Assembly: GCF_013204795.1 (NCBI RefSeq)
Contig: NZ_JABMKW010000020.1
Location: 620,001 to 684,000, forward strand
Direction of reading: 5' to 3'
Source of the DNA: Pedobacter panaciterrae
GTDB lineage: Bacteria > Bacteroidota > Bacteroidia > Sphingobacteriales > Sphingobacteriaceae
DNA length: 64,000 nucleotides
Both the position numbers and the translations under genes were made by a program. Shown here piece after piece: positions 36,675 through 44,419 of the stretch (within the stretch, counting starts at the first letter, position 1; each line of letters opens with the position of its first letter). The notes under the pieces are model-generated. The model was not told where the DNA came from, ran no database searches, and was given only the letters and a program-made list of their open reading frames with translations.

Positions 36675-37730
36675 ATGACAGACCAACTATATATGCAACG
36701 CTGCCTTGAATTGGCAAAAATGGGAATCGGAAGTGTTAGCCCAAACCCACTTGTAGGATGTGTAATAGTAAATAATGGTCAAATAATTGGCGAAGGATAC
36801 CACAAAAAATTCGGCGAAGCCCATGCAGAAGTAAATGCCATAAACGATGTTCTGAAAAACCATCGCGATAAAGCAGCCGAATTGCTATCAAATGCAACAG
36901 CTTACGTAAGTTTAGAGCCCTGCGCTCACTTTGGCAAAACCCCTCCCTGTGCAGATCTGCTCATTAAACACCGAATAAAAAAGGTTGTTATCGGTAATAC
37001 AGACCCATTTGCAGATGTAAACGGAAAAGGAATAGAAAAGCTGCAAAATGCGGGTATTAAAGTAGAAACAGGCATTCTGGAAAACGAATGCAGGTACCTT
37101 AACCGTCGCTTTTTTACCAGGATAAAGCAACAACGTCCATTCATAATTCTTAAATGGGCTACAACAGCAAACGGATACTTTGCACCAAAAAACACTGTAC
37201 AACAATGGATAAGCGGTCCACTTTCAAAAAAACTGGTACATAAATGGCGAACCGAAGAAGACGCCATACTTATTGGAAAGCAAACCGCAATTGCCGATAA
37301 TCCTCAATTAAGCGCCAGAGAATGGCCCGGTAAAAACCCGGTAAGGATACTTATTGACCGCAATCTGCATGTTCCTGCCAATAACCACATATATAATAAC
37401 AGCGCAAAAACCATCGTTATAAATGAAGTAAAAACAGAAGTACAAAACAATGTTCAATTCATTCAGATGGAAGATATGCAGTACTACCTGCCACAAAAAA
37501 TAGCTTTCCAGCTGTATCTTATGGATATCCAATCTGTCATTATTGAAGGCGGAGCAAATATCCTTAACCAATTTATTCAGGGCAATTTATGGGATGAGGC
37601 AAGAGTTTTCACCTCTGCCACCTCTTGGTCAGACGGCATCGCATCTCCTGTAATCAATGGAATAATAACAGAAGAACACTACGTAGAAAAAGACAAATTA
37701 ACTATCTATCAAAATAACCAAAACAAATGA
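36675..37730 (+). CDS. ribD: Bifunctional riboflavin biosynthesis deaminase/reductase
   Basis: 351 aa. The N-terminal deaminase domain has the zinc site HAEVNAI and EPCAHFGKTPPC; the C-terminal reductase domain has ILKWATTANGYFA and VIIEGGANILNQF. It deaminates and then reduces the pyrimidine intermediate of riboflavin synthesis. It heads an operon: the next start overlaps its stop by four bases (ATGA). No FMN riboswitch is present, because the -7 box is only five bases from the start codon. Confidence 0.95.
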   Translation: MTDQLYMQRCLELAKMGIGSVSPNPLVGCVIVNNGQIIGEGYHKKFGEAHAEVNAINDVLKNHRDKAAELLSNATAYVSLEPCAHFGKTPPCADLLIKHRIKKVVIGNTDPFADVNGKGIEKLQNAGIKVETGILENECRYLNRRFFTRIKQQRPFIILKWATTANGYFAPKNTVQQWISGPLSKKLVHKWRTEEDAILIGKQTAIADNPQLSAREWPGKNPVRILIDRNLHVPANNHIYNNSAKTIVINEVKTEVQNNVQFIQMEDMQYYLPQKIAFQLYLMDIQSVIIEGGANILNQFIQGNLWDEARVFTSATSWSDGIASPVINGIITEEHYVEKDKLTIYQNNQNK

Positions 37731-38593
37731 TTTACCTGCTAATAAGCATTTTTTGCAGCGTTACTGTTGGCGTACTACTAAAGTTTGCCAAAAGATATAA
37801 AATCAATATCCTTCAGGCAGTTACGTGGAATTACCTCTTTGCTATTGGCTTAAGTATTTTCTTTTTTAAACCCAGCTTCAAAGACCTTGCCTCCACTTCA
37901 CATTACGATATTTATTTAGGTCTTGGAATCTTGCTGCCACTTATTTTTTGGTTCCTTGCAGGTTCAATCAGAAACATTGGCATCGCCAGAACAGACATTG
38001 CACAGCGATTATCATTATTTATTCCAATCCTGGCCTCCTATTTCCTATTCAAAGAACACTTTACCATCACTAAAATCTGCGGACTTGCTATTGGCTTTGT
38101 AGCCATATTTTTCACTTTACATAAGAAAACAACGCAAAGAAGTACCATTGGCAGCTGGTTTTACCCGCTTGTAGTTTTTGTAGGTTTTGGGATAATAGAC
38201 ATACTTTTTAAGCAGGTTGCACAGATCAAATCAATACCTTATACTACTTCATTAACCATCGTCTTCATCTTAGCTTTTACCATTTCAATTGTTGCCATCC
38301 TATATTTCAGGGCATTCAAAAACCAAAAGCTGGAACTGGTTAACTTCCTTTGTGGCTGTGTGTTAGGCTTCTTTAACTTCTTCAATATCCTGTTCTACCT
38401 TAAAGCGCATGGTGCAATGGCACAAAACCCATCAACCGTATTTGCCAGTATGAATATGGGTGTAATTATCCTGGGCAGCCTTATCGGAATATTTGTTTTC
38501 AAAGAAAAACTAAACAAATTGAACTACTGGGGTCTGTTTTTAGCGCTGGCCGCCATTATTTTAATAACACTATCTAAGATTTATGCTATTTGA
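37727..38593 (+). CDS. DMT-superfamily (EamA-like) transporter
   Basis: 288 aa with ten hydrophobic segments in two repeats, the layout of drug/metabolite transporters. The first half ends around FLAGSIRNIGIARTDIAQRLS, and the C-terminal half has PSTVFASMNMGVIILGSLIGI. Start overlaps the ribD stop by four bases, and its end overlaps the next gene by 11. Given the operon, export or import of a flavin or pyrimidine metabolite is possible, but that is inference. Confidence 0.82.
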   Translation: MIYLLISIFCSVTVGVLLKFAKRYKINILQAVTWNYLFAIGLSIFFFKPSFKDLASTSHYDIYLGLGILLPLIFWFLAGSIRNIGIARTDIAQRLSLFIPILASYFLFKEHFTITKICGLAIGFVAIFFTLHKKTTQRSTIGSWFYPLVVFVGFGIIDILFKQVAQIKSIPYTTSLTIVFILAFTISIVAILYFRAFKNQKLELVNFLCGCVLGFFNFFNILFYLKAHGAMAQNPSTVFASMNMGVIILGSLIGIFVFKEKLNKLNYWGLFLALAAIILITLSKIYAI

Positions 38594-39200
38594 TGACACC
38601 TATAAAACCATATCCGCTGCTTCCGAAGGGGTTTTTAAGGATAAAGGAAGCAAATTTATTGCTTATGCATACCCCATACGTTCTGATGAAGAAGTAAAAA
38701 ATATACTTCAAAATCTTCGGTCAGAACATCCAAAAGCACGTCATTTTTGCTGGGCATTGCGTTTAAGTCCTGATAGAAGCGTATTCCGAATTCAAGATGA
38801 TGGCGAGCCATCTGGCACAGCCGGCAGACCTATTTTAAACACACTGCTCTCGGCTGATATAACAAATATCCTTATTGTAGTGGTAAGGTATTTCGGCGGC
38901 ACTTTACTCGGTGTACCCGGTTTAATTAACGCCTATAAAACTGCTGCTGCAGAAGCAATTAAAGAAGCCAATGTTGTAGAAAAAACACTAAACGATATTT
39001 ACGAAATCACCTTCGATTATCTGGCTATGAATGATGTAATGCGCCTAATGAAAGACGAGCAGTTGAACATCCTTAATCAAAATTTTGACAACGCTTGTGT
39101 GATACAGTTTGAGGTAAGAAAGGCAAATTTAAATACAGTATTAGGTAAATTAGATAAGATTGAGAACATATGGGAAATAAAATATCTGAAGCAGACCTGA
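38583..39200 (+). CDS. IMPACT/YigZ-family protein
   Basis: 205 aa. The N-terminal UPF0029 domain is clear: SKFIAYAYPI, HFCWALRL, DDGEPSGTAGRPIL, IVVVRYFGGTLLG and GLINAYKTAA. A small C-terminal ferredoxin-like domain follows. Bacterial members are linked to translational stress control by analogy to eukaryotic IMPACT; the bacterial role is poorly defined. It overlaps the transporter by 11 nt and the next gene by 31 nt. Confidence 0.88.
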   Translation: MLFDDTYKTISAASEGVFKDKGSKFIAYAYPIRSDEEVKNILQNLRSEHPKARHFCWALRLSPDRSVFRIQDDGEPSGTAGRPILNTLLSADITNILIVVVRYFGGTLLGVPGLINAYKTAAAEAIKEANVVEKTLNDIYEITFDYLAMNDVMRLMKDEQLNILNQNFDNACVIQFEVRKANLNTVLGKLDKIENIWEIKYLKQT

Positions 39201-40048
39201 TTATTAATCAGGATGGTACCATCTACCACCTGAGCCTGCTGCCCGAAGACTTGGCTCAAACAGTAATTACAGTTGGTGATCCAGACAGGGTTTCTGAAGT
39301 TTCTAAACACTTCGATAGCATAGAGCTTAAAAAAGGAAAACGTGAATTTATAACCCATACAGGTTATTTAGATAAAAAGCGCATTACCGTAATTTCTACA
39401 GGCATTGGAACAGATAACATCGACATCGTTTTTAATGAACTTGATGCCCTTGTAAACATTGATTTTGAAAAGCGGGAAGTTAAAAAAGAATTAACCTCAT
39501 TAGATATTATTCGCATTGGTACCTCAGGTGCTATACAGCCCGACATACCCATGGGAACCATACTTGCTTCTTCATTTGGCCTCGGATTGGATGCCTTAAT
39601 GCAATACTACATTAATGAACTATCTGGTGATGATCATAGCATTCTAGATGCCTTTAAATCACGGTTTTCGCATATTAAAGGCATTACCCCTTACCTTACA
39701 GCCGCCGACAATGTATTGCTGAATACCATAGGAAGTGATATGGAAAAAGGAATCACAGTAACTGCTCCAGGTTTCTATGCACCACAAGGCAGACAGGTAA
39801 GAGCTAAGAATGCCATACCTGATTTTATCAATTTATTAAATAATTTTCAGCATAGTAACTATAGAATTACTAACTTAGAAATGGAAACCGCAGGAATTTA
39901 TGCGTTGGCAAAAGCTTTAGGACATAAAGCCCTGTCAGTAAATGCAATACTTGCAAGCCGGGTTAATTTCGAATTCAGTAAAAATCCGGCGGCAGTTGTA
40001 GACAAGGCGATAAAAATGGTTTTAGAGAAAATAATCAAACAAAAATAA
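39170..40048 (+). CDS. Nucleoside phosphorylase (PNP/UDP family)
   Basis: 292 aa. The phosphorylase core is recognisable from VITVGDPDRVSEV, VISTGIGTDNIDIVFNEL, the phosphate-binding RIGTSGAIQPDIP and the nucleoside-binding TNLEMETAGIYALAKALGH. It cleaves nucleosides with phosphate to free base and sugar-1-phosphate; it looks closest to uridine phosphorylases, but the base preference is not certain. Its start overlaps the preceding gene by 31 nt, the last member of the ribD operon. Confidence 0.88.
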   Translation: MGNKISEADLIINQDGTIYHLSLLPEDLAQTVITVGDPDRVSEVSKHFDSIELKKGKREFITHTGYLDKKRITVISTGIGTDNIDIVFNELDALVNIDFEKREVKKELTSLDIIRIGTSGAIQPDIPMGTILASSFGLGLDALMQYYINELSGDDHSILDAFKSRFSHIKGITPYLTAADNVLLNTIGSDMEKGITVTAPGFYAPQGRQVRAKNAIPDFINLLNNFQHSNYRITNLEMETAGIYALAKALGHKALSVNAILASRVNFEFSKNPAAVVDKAIKMVLEKIIKQK

Positions 40049-40126
40049 TGCGTCCAATGTTCATTCGGTATGATTAATGTACATTCAATAGAAATGTTTG
40101 GTCAATAGAATTAAATTAAGAATAAT

Positions 40127-40447
40127 ATGTTTGGGAAAATAAAAGAGAGATTCGTGCTATCTGTGGTAAATACTTCGCTTGCTGGTTACGAAGCGAAAGA
40201 TTTAAATACCGGAAAAAGACTGATCTCTGTAATTGCGGGTGTATATATCTTACAAAAGGGAATCAGAAATATTCGTCAACATCCGTTTACTGGTATAGAA
40301 GAAGTAGCGCTGGGAAGTATCCTGCTGTATAATGCAGCAAGTGGTTTAAACAAAAAAATAATTAAAAAACCAACCGAAATATCGGATATAAGAAGAAATC
40401 AAATTCAGGGCAATGATCCGAGATCAGATGTGCCTGCGTTTGTTTAG
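40127..40447 (+). CDS. Small DUF2892-like membrane protein (hypothetical)
   Basis: 106 aa. Two hydrophobic stretches (RLISVIAGVYILQKGI and EEVALGSILLYNAASGL) resemble the YgaP-type transmembrane module, but the match is weak. The C-terminal 25 residues are basic and disordered. It stands alone between the ribD operon and a strong terminator. Real coding is supported by codon use and by its precise end 17 nt before that terminator. Function unknown. Confidence 0.6.
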   Translation: MFGKIKERFVLSVVNTSLAGYEAKDLNTGKRLISVIAGVYILQKGIRNIRQHPFTGIEEVALGSILLYNAASGLNKKIIKKPTEISDIRRNQIQGNDPRSDVPAFV

Positions 40448-40463
40448 AAATGAATTCAGCGAT

Positions 40464-40505
40464 TAAACAGAAAAGGCCGATAGTTATATCGGCCTTTTCT
40501 GTTTA
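40464..40505. terminator. Bidirectional terminator, 19-bp stem
   Basis: TAAACAGAAAAGGCCGATA, loop GTTA, and its exact complement. Lies between the convergent small membrane protein and GH92 genes, T-rich on both strands. Confidence 0.92.
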
Positions 40506-40521
40506 GCATTATTTAAAACCT

Positions 40522-42807
40522 TTATTTCTTAACCGGTTTAGATGTCATATAAAACGTCAGTTTCCCCCCACCCGTAATATCAGAATGCTTTATGGTAGTT
40601 CCAGCAAGTTGTTTTCCATTTAACAAAACCCTCTGAACATATACATTCTTATCACTTTGGTTTAAAGCTTCAACAGTAAATGTTTTTCCATTTTCAAGTG
40701 CTAGCACTGCATTTTTAACCGCCGGACTTCCTAAAGAATAATCTTCCGATCCCGGAGATACAGGATAAAAACCTAAAGAAGAAAACATATACCACGCACT
40801 CATTTGTCCACAATCATCATTACCACCAAGTCCATCAGGTGTTGGCTTATATTGCATTTTCAAAATCATGCGTATCTTTTCCTGTGTTTTCCACGGCTGC
40901 CCAATCCAATTGTATAAATAAGCCACATGGTGAGCAGGCTCATTCCCATGCACATATCCACCAATAATACCCTCTCTGGTAATATCCTCAGTTTCGGCAA
41001 AAAACTCATCCGGAAGATGCATAGAAAACAAAGAATCTAATCTTAATCCAACCTTTTTATTGCCACCCATCTGCTCAATTAAAGCTTTAGGATCCTGAGG
41101 TACAAAGAAACTGTAGTTCCATGTGTTACCTTCAATAAATCCCTGGCCATGAGTACTTAACGCATCAAATTCCTTTTTAAACGAACCGTCAGCCATTTTT
41201 GGTCTCATAAAACCAATCGACTTATCAAACACATTTTTCCAGTTTCCTGAACGTTTGGTAAACTCATCATAAACATCCGTTCTGTTTAACTTTTTAGCCA
41301 GCTGGGCAATACACCAATCATCATATGCATATTCTAATGTATTTGAAACCGACGTTCCGCTGCGCTCTGCAGGAATGTAACCCAAATCAATGTAATCACC
41401 TATCCCCTCGTAGTCGCGATGATTAGCAGTCGTTATACAAGCATCCAGTGCCTTGTTAGCATCACCATTATATACACCTTTAATAATTGCATCCGTTAAA
41501 ACAGAAACACTGTGGTAACCACTCATACACCAGTTGTCATTTGCATAGTGAGACCATATCGGAAGCATTTTAAGCGCACTCTGATCATAATGAGCCATCA
41601 TAGATTTTACAATATCGTTGTTTCTGGCAGGCTGCATAATGTTCAGGAAAGGATGCAGAGCACGATAAGTATCCCACAAAGAGAACGTGGTGTAGTTGTT
41701 AAAGCCATCGGCTTTATGTACGTTCTGATCCAACCCTTTATATTCTCCGTTTACGTCGCTATAGTTTGTTGGATTAATAAATGCATGATACATTGCAGTA
41801 TAAAAATTAATCTTATCATCTTCAGAAGCATCAATTTTAATCTTGTTAAGCTCCTTATTCCACTCTGCCTGTGCCTGCTGTTTTACCTTATCAAAATCCC
41901 ATCCCTGAGTCTCTGCCTGCATGTTTTCTAATGCATTGGCCTGACTAACCGGTGATAAAGCGAACTTTACCTTGATCTTTTCCTGCTCTTCAGTTTTAAA
42001 ATCAAAATACATTCTGATACGTCTTCCCGCTATATCAGGGAAGTTTTTAGTCTGGTCAAACTTTCTCCAGAAACCTTTATATACCTGAGGCTTATCGAAA
42101 TTCTTTTGTCCATAAGAAACAAACGGTTTAGAAAATGACATAGCAAAATACACCGTGCGCGTACGTGCCCAACCATTAGTTTGTCTGTAACCCGTAATTA
42201 AAGTATCATTTACCACACGCACAAAAGTCCATACCGTTTTGTCGTCATAGTTATAAATGCCCGACATCAAATCCAGTATAATATGCGATTGATCTGACTT
42301 AGGAAATGTATACTGATGCATACCTACCCTATTAGTTGCGGTAAGTTCAGCTAAAATATTGTCATCGTCTAGTTTAACCTTATAATATCCGGCCTCTGCA
42401 ACCTCATTATCATGAGAAAATGCCGATCTAAACCCTGATTTAGGATCATCCGCTGTACCTGGATTTAATTGAAGTTTTCCTTGAGTTGGCATAATCAGGA
42501 AGTCACCCAGATCAGAGTGTCCCGTTCCGCTAAAATGTGTGTGGCTAAATCCTACAATCGTTTTATCCTCATACTTGTACCCTGCACAATACTTATAAAC
42601 GTCGCCATTATACTTGCCGTTCAATTCGTACGACAAAGTATCAGTATCAGGGCTTAGCTGAACAGATCCAAAAGGAACCGTAGCTCCTGGATAAGTATGT
42701 CCCATTTTTTGTGTTCCAATAATTGGTTTCACATATTTTACCAGGCTTTGCTGCGCATTTACTAGCACCGGAGCCGATAAAAAGCAGTACAGGAGGATTT
42801 TTTTCAT
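40522..42807 (-). CDS. GH92-family alpha-mannosidase, secreted
   Basis: 761 aa with a Sec signal (KKILLYCFLSAPVLVNAQ). GH92 enzymes are Ca2+-dependent exo-acting alpha-mannosidases, common in Bacteroidota that use N-glycans or yeast mannan. Family hallmarks are PIIGTQKMGHTYPGATVPFG, GFSHTHFSGTGHSDLGD, the mid-protein FSLWDTYRALHPF, GNEPAHHVAYLYNW and the acid/calcium region GGNDDCGQMSAWYMFSSLGFYP. No SusC/SusD pair or other glycosidase is adjacent, so it is an orphan rather than part of a polysaccharide utilisation locus here. Confidence 0.93.
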   Translation of the reverse strand: MKKILLYCFLSAPVLVNAQQSLVKYVKPIIGTQKMGHTYPGATVPFGSVQLSPDTDTLSYELNGKYNGDVYKYCAGYKYEDKTIVGFSHTHFSGTGHSDLGDFLIMPTQGKLQLNPGTADDPKSGFRSAFSHDNEVAEAGYYKVKLDDDNILAELTATNRVGMHQYTFPKSDQSHIILDLMSGIYNYDDKTVWTFVRVVNDTLITGYRQTNGWARTRTVYFAMSFSKPFVSYGQKNFDKPQVYKGFWRKFDQTKNFPDIAGRRIRMYFDFKTEEQEKIKVKFALSPVSQANALENMQAETQGWDFDKVKQQAQAEWNKELNKIKIDASEDDKINFYTAMYHAFINPTNYSDVNGEYKGLDQNVHKADGFNNYTTFSLWDTYRALHPFLNIMQPARNNDIVKSMMAHYDQSALKMLPIWSHYANDNWCMSGYHSVSVLTDAIIKGVYNGDANKALDACITTANHRDYEGIGDYIDLGYIPAERSGTSVSNTLEYAYDDWCIAQLAKKLNRTDVYDEFTKRSGNWKNVFDKSIGFMRPKMADGSFKKEFDALSTHGQGFIEGNTWNYSFFVPQDPKALIEQMGGNKKVGLRLDSLFSMHLPDEFFAETEDITREGIIGGYVHGNEPAHHVAYLYNWIGQPWKTQEKIRMILKMQYKPTPDGLGGNDDCGQMSAWYMFSSLGFYPVSPGSEDYSLGSPAVKNAVLALENGKTFTVEALNQSDKNVYVQRVLLNGKQLAGTTIKHSDITGGGKLTFYMTSKPVKK

Positions 42808-43137
42808 ATTTAACTTTAGTTCTATTTTTTTATGATTGTCTAAGGTATAAAAAAATCATACAAAAAACAGCTTTTTCAGTCTTGCTATAACGTTTGATCA
42901 AAATATTTCTCACTATGCTTTAACCATCTATCCTCCATACCTATCACCCCTTAACTCTCTTCCTAACTAAACCTCCCTTCCTCTCCTCCCAATTCGGCTA
43001 AAATTCAGTGTCGGGAAGAGGGCATCGGAACCATTTGCGCCCTTCAGCGCAATTTGTTCCAGCCCGAAAACCGATCACTTAATTTTACTTTGACAACCTA
43101 TTGACGTCTCAATTAAAAAATTTCCATTAAAATCACT
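42808..43137. other. Intergenic region holding a GC-rich structured block
   Basis: Most of the 388-nt gap between GH92 and mnmA. The left third is AT-rich. From about 42970 a pyrimidine-rich stretch (CTCCC and CTTCC runs) is followed by a GC-rich block at 42991-43080 with nested stems: CGGG/CCCG (43012-43015/43063-43066), GGAAC/GTTCC (43027-43031/43056-43060) and TTGCGC/GCGCAA (43035-43040/43047-43052). I do not recognise the element. No credible gene is present. Confidence 0.5.
43012..43066. ncRNA. Candidate structured element of unknown class
   Basis: A long nested hairpin built from three stems around a CCTTCA loop, GC-rich against an AT-rich background. No promoter is evident for it, and the strand is uncertain. 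Could be a small RNA, a protein-binding site or a degenerate repeat. Confidence 0.25.
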
Positions 43138-43145
43138 TACTTTTG
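43138..43145 (+). promoter_or_regulatory. -7 box for mnmA
   Basis: TACTTTTG, exact consensus, giving a leader of roughly 45 nt to the ATG at 43196. No TTTG at canonical spacing. The leader carries a small CCGGG/CCCGA hairpin (43163-43179). Confidence 0.5.
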
Positions 43146-43195
43146 CATCTTATTTCTAATCACCGGGCTTTGAACCCGAGGCAGTATTAAATAAA

Positions 43196-44287
43196 ATGAG
43201 TAAAAAAGGAAGAATATTAGTCGCCATGAGTGGCGGTGTCGACAGTTCAGTAGCCGCAGTAATGCTACACGAACAAGGTTATGAAGTTATTGGGCTTACC
43301 ATGAAAACATGGGACTATGCCACATCAGGCAGCAGCAGTAAGGAAACAGGTTGCTGCAGTTTGGATAGCATAAACGATGCCCGAACGCTTGCCGTAAACT
43401 ATGGCTTCCCACATTACATCCTTGATATTCGCGACGAGTTTGGAGATTTTGTAATCGACAACTTTGTTGATGAATACCTTGCAGGCCGCACTCCAAACCC
43501 ATGTGTATTGTGCAACACCCATATCAAATGGGAAGCACTATTAAAACGTGCCAACAAACTGGATTGCGAATTTATTGCAACCGGACATTACGCGAACATC
43601 CGACAACAAGATAGCGGTCGTTATGTAATCTCTAAAGGAAAAGACGAAAACAAAGACCAATCATATGTACTGTGGGGAGTTTCTCAGGAAAACCTTGCAC
43701 GTACACAATTCCCTTTAGGTTCATTTGCCAAATCTGATATCAGACAAATGGCTTTAGATATGGGACAGGAAGAACTTGCTAAGAAAAGTGAAAGCTACGA
43801 AATCTGTTTTGTACCTGACAATGATTACCGTGCTTTCTTAAAACATAAAGTTGAAGATTTAGAAGACAGAGTTGCTGGTGGTAACTTCATCACTAAAGAC
43901 GGTATGGTAGTTGGTCAGCATAAAGGCTACCCTTTTTACACCATTGGCCAACGTAAAGGACTTGGAATTGCGTTCGGCGAACCAATGTTTGTAACCCAAA
44001 TCATGCCTGAAAGTAATACAGTAGTACTTGGAAGAGCCGAAGATCTGGAAAGAAACGAGGCCCTTGTACGCAACGTTAACCTGGTAAAATACGGAAGTAT
44101 TTTAGAGCCAATGGATAACGTGGTTACTAAAATCCGATATAAAGATGCAGGTATGTTAAGCACTATTGTTCAGGAAAAAGACAAAATGCGCGTAGTATTT
44201 GATCATAATGTATCAGCAATTGCACCCGGCCAATCAGCAGTTTTCTATGAAGGAAACGATCTGTTAGGCGGCGGTTTCCTTTGTTAA
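43196..44287 (+). CDS. mnmA: tRNA-specific 2-thiouridylase
   Basis: 363 aa. It adds sulfur to U34 of Lys, Glu and Gln tRNAs using ATP and a persulfide relay. The PP-loop is AMSGGVDSSVAAVML near the N-terminus; catalytic cysteines are C103 in NPCVLCNTH and C204 in YEICFVPD. Other family blocks are ATGHYANI, DQSYVLWGV and YTIGQRKGLGIA. Starts after a roughly 45-nt leader. The dispersed repeat R2 follows the stop by 12 nt. Confidence 0.96.
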   Translation: MSKKGRILVAMSGGVDSSVAAVMLHEQGYEVIGLTMKTWDYATSGSSSKETGCCSLDSINDARTLAVNYGFPHYILDIRDEFGDFVIDNFVDEYLAGRTPNPCVLCNTHIKWEALLKRANKLDCEFIATGHYANIRQQDSGRYVISKGKDENKDQSYVLWGVSQENLARTQFPLGSFAKSDIRQMALDMGQEELAKKSESYEICFVPDNDYRAFLKHKVEDLEDRVAGGNFITKDGMVVGQHKGYPFYTIGQRKGLGIAFGEPMFVTQIMPESNTVVLGRAEDLERNEALVRNVNLVKYGSILEPMDNVVTKIRYKDAGMLSTIVQEKDKMRVVFDHNVSAIAPGQSAVFYEGNDLLGGGFLC

Positions 44288-44299
44288 AAGACATAAAGG

Positions 44300-44389
44300 T
44301 CGTCATCTCGAGGCAACGAGAGACCTCTTGACTACAAAGCAGCTACAAATTGCATAACCAAGAGATCTCTCCTATCGTCGAGATGACGA
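44300..44389. repeat. Dispersed inverted repeat, copy R2
   Basis: TCGTCATCTCGAGGCAACGAGAG at the left and CCTATCGTCGAGATGACGA at the right, with inner ACCTCTTG/CAAGAGATCTCTC arms. Sits between convergent mnmA and the MACPF gene. Confidence 0.78.
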
Positions 44390-44419
44390 TGCAGACCGTC
44401 ACGATTCAGTACCTTAAAT

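Noticed and set aside
36600-36675. FMN riboswitch upstream of ribD
   Set aside because: The -7 box is five bases from the ribD start codon, leaving no room for an aptamer in the leader.
36926-37267. 113-codon antisense frame inside ribD
   Set aside because: Lies across conserved RibD motifs on the other strand; shadow.
41512-41931. 139-codon antisense frame inside the GH92 gene
   Set aside because: Antisense to conserved GH92 blocks; hydrophobic pattern is an artefact of the complementary codons.
40522-42807. Polysaccharide utilisation locus around the GH92 gene
   Set aside because: No SusC/SusD pair, sensor regulator or other glycosidase lies nearby in the window.
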